Shown here: positions 31,745 to 32,636 of the stretch, piece by piece
Layout: each line of letters starts with the position of its first letter
Numbering within the stretch: the first letter of the stretch is position 1
NCBI GenBank assembly: GCA_946482005.1
Contig: CAMLPV010000020.1
Location: 1 to 32,636 of the forward strand
DNA from: an uncultured Gilliamella sp.
Lineage (GTDB): Bacteria > Pseudomonadota > Gammaproteobacteria > Enterobacterales > Orbaceae
Length of the DNA: 32,636 nucleotides
Direction of reading: 5' to 3'
Program-made: the position numbers and the translations under genes
Notes under the pieces: model-generated
Databases searched by the model: none
What the model was told of the DNA's origin: nothing
Seen by the model: the letters and a program-made list of their open reading frames with translations, nothing else

Positions 31745-32636
31745 ATGAGCGATCAAGTCATTATTTTTGATACAACATTACGCGATGGCGAACAAGCATT
31801 ACAGGCCAGTTTAAGTGTTAAAGAAAAATTACAAATAGCGCTTGCATTAGAAAGAATGCATGTTGATATTATGGAAGTTGGTTTTCCTATTTCATCTCCT
31901 GGTGATTTTGAATCGGTGCAAACTATCGCAAAAACAATAAAAGATAGTCGTGTTTGTGCACTATCTCGTTGTATTGACAAAGATATTGACGTTGCAGCAG
32001 AAGCCTTAAAAGTTGCTGATCAATTTCGAATTCATACTTTTATGGCTACTTCAACCTTACATGTGCAAGACAAATTAAAAATGACATTTGAAGATGTCAT
32101 TGATAGGGCTGTGCACTGTATTAAACGTGCACGTAATTATACTAATGATGTGGAGTTTTCTTGTGAAGATGCAGGCCGTACCCCAATTGATAACTTATGT
32201 CGGATTGTTGAAGCAGCAATTCAAGCAGGGGCAACAACGATCAATATTCCGGATACTGTCGGTTATACTGTCCCTTATCAATTTGGTGGCATTATTCGTA
32301 CCTTATTTGAACGTGTCCCGAACATTGATAAAGCGATTATCTCTGTTCATTGTCATGATGACTTGGGCATGTCGGTGGCTAACTCGATTAGCGCGATTCA
32401 AGAAGGCGCTAGGCAGATTGAAGGCGCGATGAATGGTTTAGGTGAACGAGCGGGCAATACAGCCTTAGAAGAAGTGATTATGGCGATTAAAGTTCGTCAA
32501 AATATTTTAAACGTTCACACTAATATCAATCATCAAGAAATATATCGTACCAGCCAAATCGTAAGCCAAATTACTAATACACCAATACCGTCTAATAAGG
32601 CGGTTATTGGTAGTAATGCCTTTGCGCACTCATCAG
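31745..32636 (+). CDS. leuA: 2-isopropylmalate synthase, N-terminal part
   Basis: 297 codons are visible; the gene runs off the right edge (full length is usually near 520). LeuA condenses 2-oxoisovalerate with acetyl-CoA, the first committed step of leucine synthesis. Seen: [20 protein letters not shown] (the metal-binding DTTLRDGEQ), [36 protein letters not shown], and [12 protein letters not shown] with the metal-binding HxH, then [14 protein letters not shown]. All catalytic-barrel motifs are intact. The allosteric C-terminal domain lies outside the window. AAGGA lies 8 bases upstream of the ATG. It is controlled by the leader peptide and attenuator before it. Confidence 0.95.
   Translation, partial: MSDQVIIFDTTLRDGEQALQASLSVKEKLQIALALERMHVDIMEVGFPISSPGDFESVQTIAKTIKDSRVCALSRCIDKDIDVAAEALKVADQFRIHTFMATSTLHVQDKLKMTFEDVIDRAVHCIKRARNYTNDVEFSCEDAGRTPIDNLCRIVEAAIQAGATTINIPDTVGYTVPYQFGGIIRTLFERVPNIDKAIISVHCHDDLGMSVANSISAIQEGARQIEGAMNGLGERAGNTALEEVIMAIKVRQNILNVHTNINHQEIYRTSQIVSQITNTPIPSNKAVIGSNAFAHSS

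Noticed and set aside
32088..32432. 114-codon plus-strand frame within leuA
   Set aside because: Out of frame with leuA, whose motifs cover the same bases; no independent start signal.

Overview
The window reads as a stretch of AT-rich gammaproteobacterial chromosome. The housekeeping genes (rlmL, yceF, yhcC, waaG-waaP, ybjD, ettA, nfsB, leuA) are closest, as far as I can recall the families, to Enterobacterales/Pasteurellales. The low GC together with this gene set would suit Orbaceae (Gilliamella-like insect-gut bacteria), but that placement is an inference. I see no rRNA, tRNA or intact insertion sequence.

Layout. 1-190: start of a type VI secretion VgrG on the minus strand. 745-5.8 kb: rlmL, a VOC-fold protein, a UspF-like protein, then the overlapping pair GNAT acetyltransferase + yceF. 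5.85-15.4 kb: one long minus-strand, probably Fur-controlled iron-uptake operon. Read 5'->3' it holds an exported nitroreductase-like protein, an FTR1 permease, a P19-type periplasmic iron protein, a DUF2318 membrane Fe-S-like protein, two FtsX-type permeases with an ATPase, a DUF4418 membrane protein, and a second FtsX permease with its ATPase. A good Fur-box match lies just upstream (15447-15465).

15.6-22.6 kb is an accessory island. It contains three type I-E-like CRISPR arrays (2, 4 and 6 repeats; 29-bp repeats and 32-bp spacers throughout) and one orphan partial repeat, with no cas gene in the window. Arrays 1 and 2 each carry a near-identical leader; array 3 has none. Between arrays 2 and 3 lies a PAAR-headed type VI effector whose stop codon overlaps the first of five tandem small membrane-protein genes, best read as immunity genes. 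The last three are 333-bp tandem copies. After them come a C4-like structured RNA with a Rha-type phage regulator and a DUF2513-like gene. After array 3 come a lipoprotein gene and a minus-strand micro-operon of very short genes, ending in a small signal-peptide/one-helix protein like a filamentous-phage coat protein. The orphan CRISPR repeat sits upstream of this micro-operon.

22.9-32.6 kb returns to core genes: yhcC, a 1-kb gene-free stretch with decayed reading frames, the LPS-core genes waaG-waaP, ybjD (with an unusual Walker A Lys->Arg change), and ettA and nfsB on the minus strand. Last is leuA, preceded by a leucine-rich leader peptide and attenuator; leuA runs off the end of the window.

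The most interesting part is the effector/immunity array lodged between a leadered and a leaderless CRISPR array, together with the phage-derived regulators around it.
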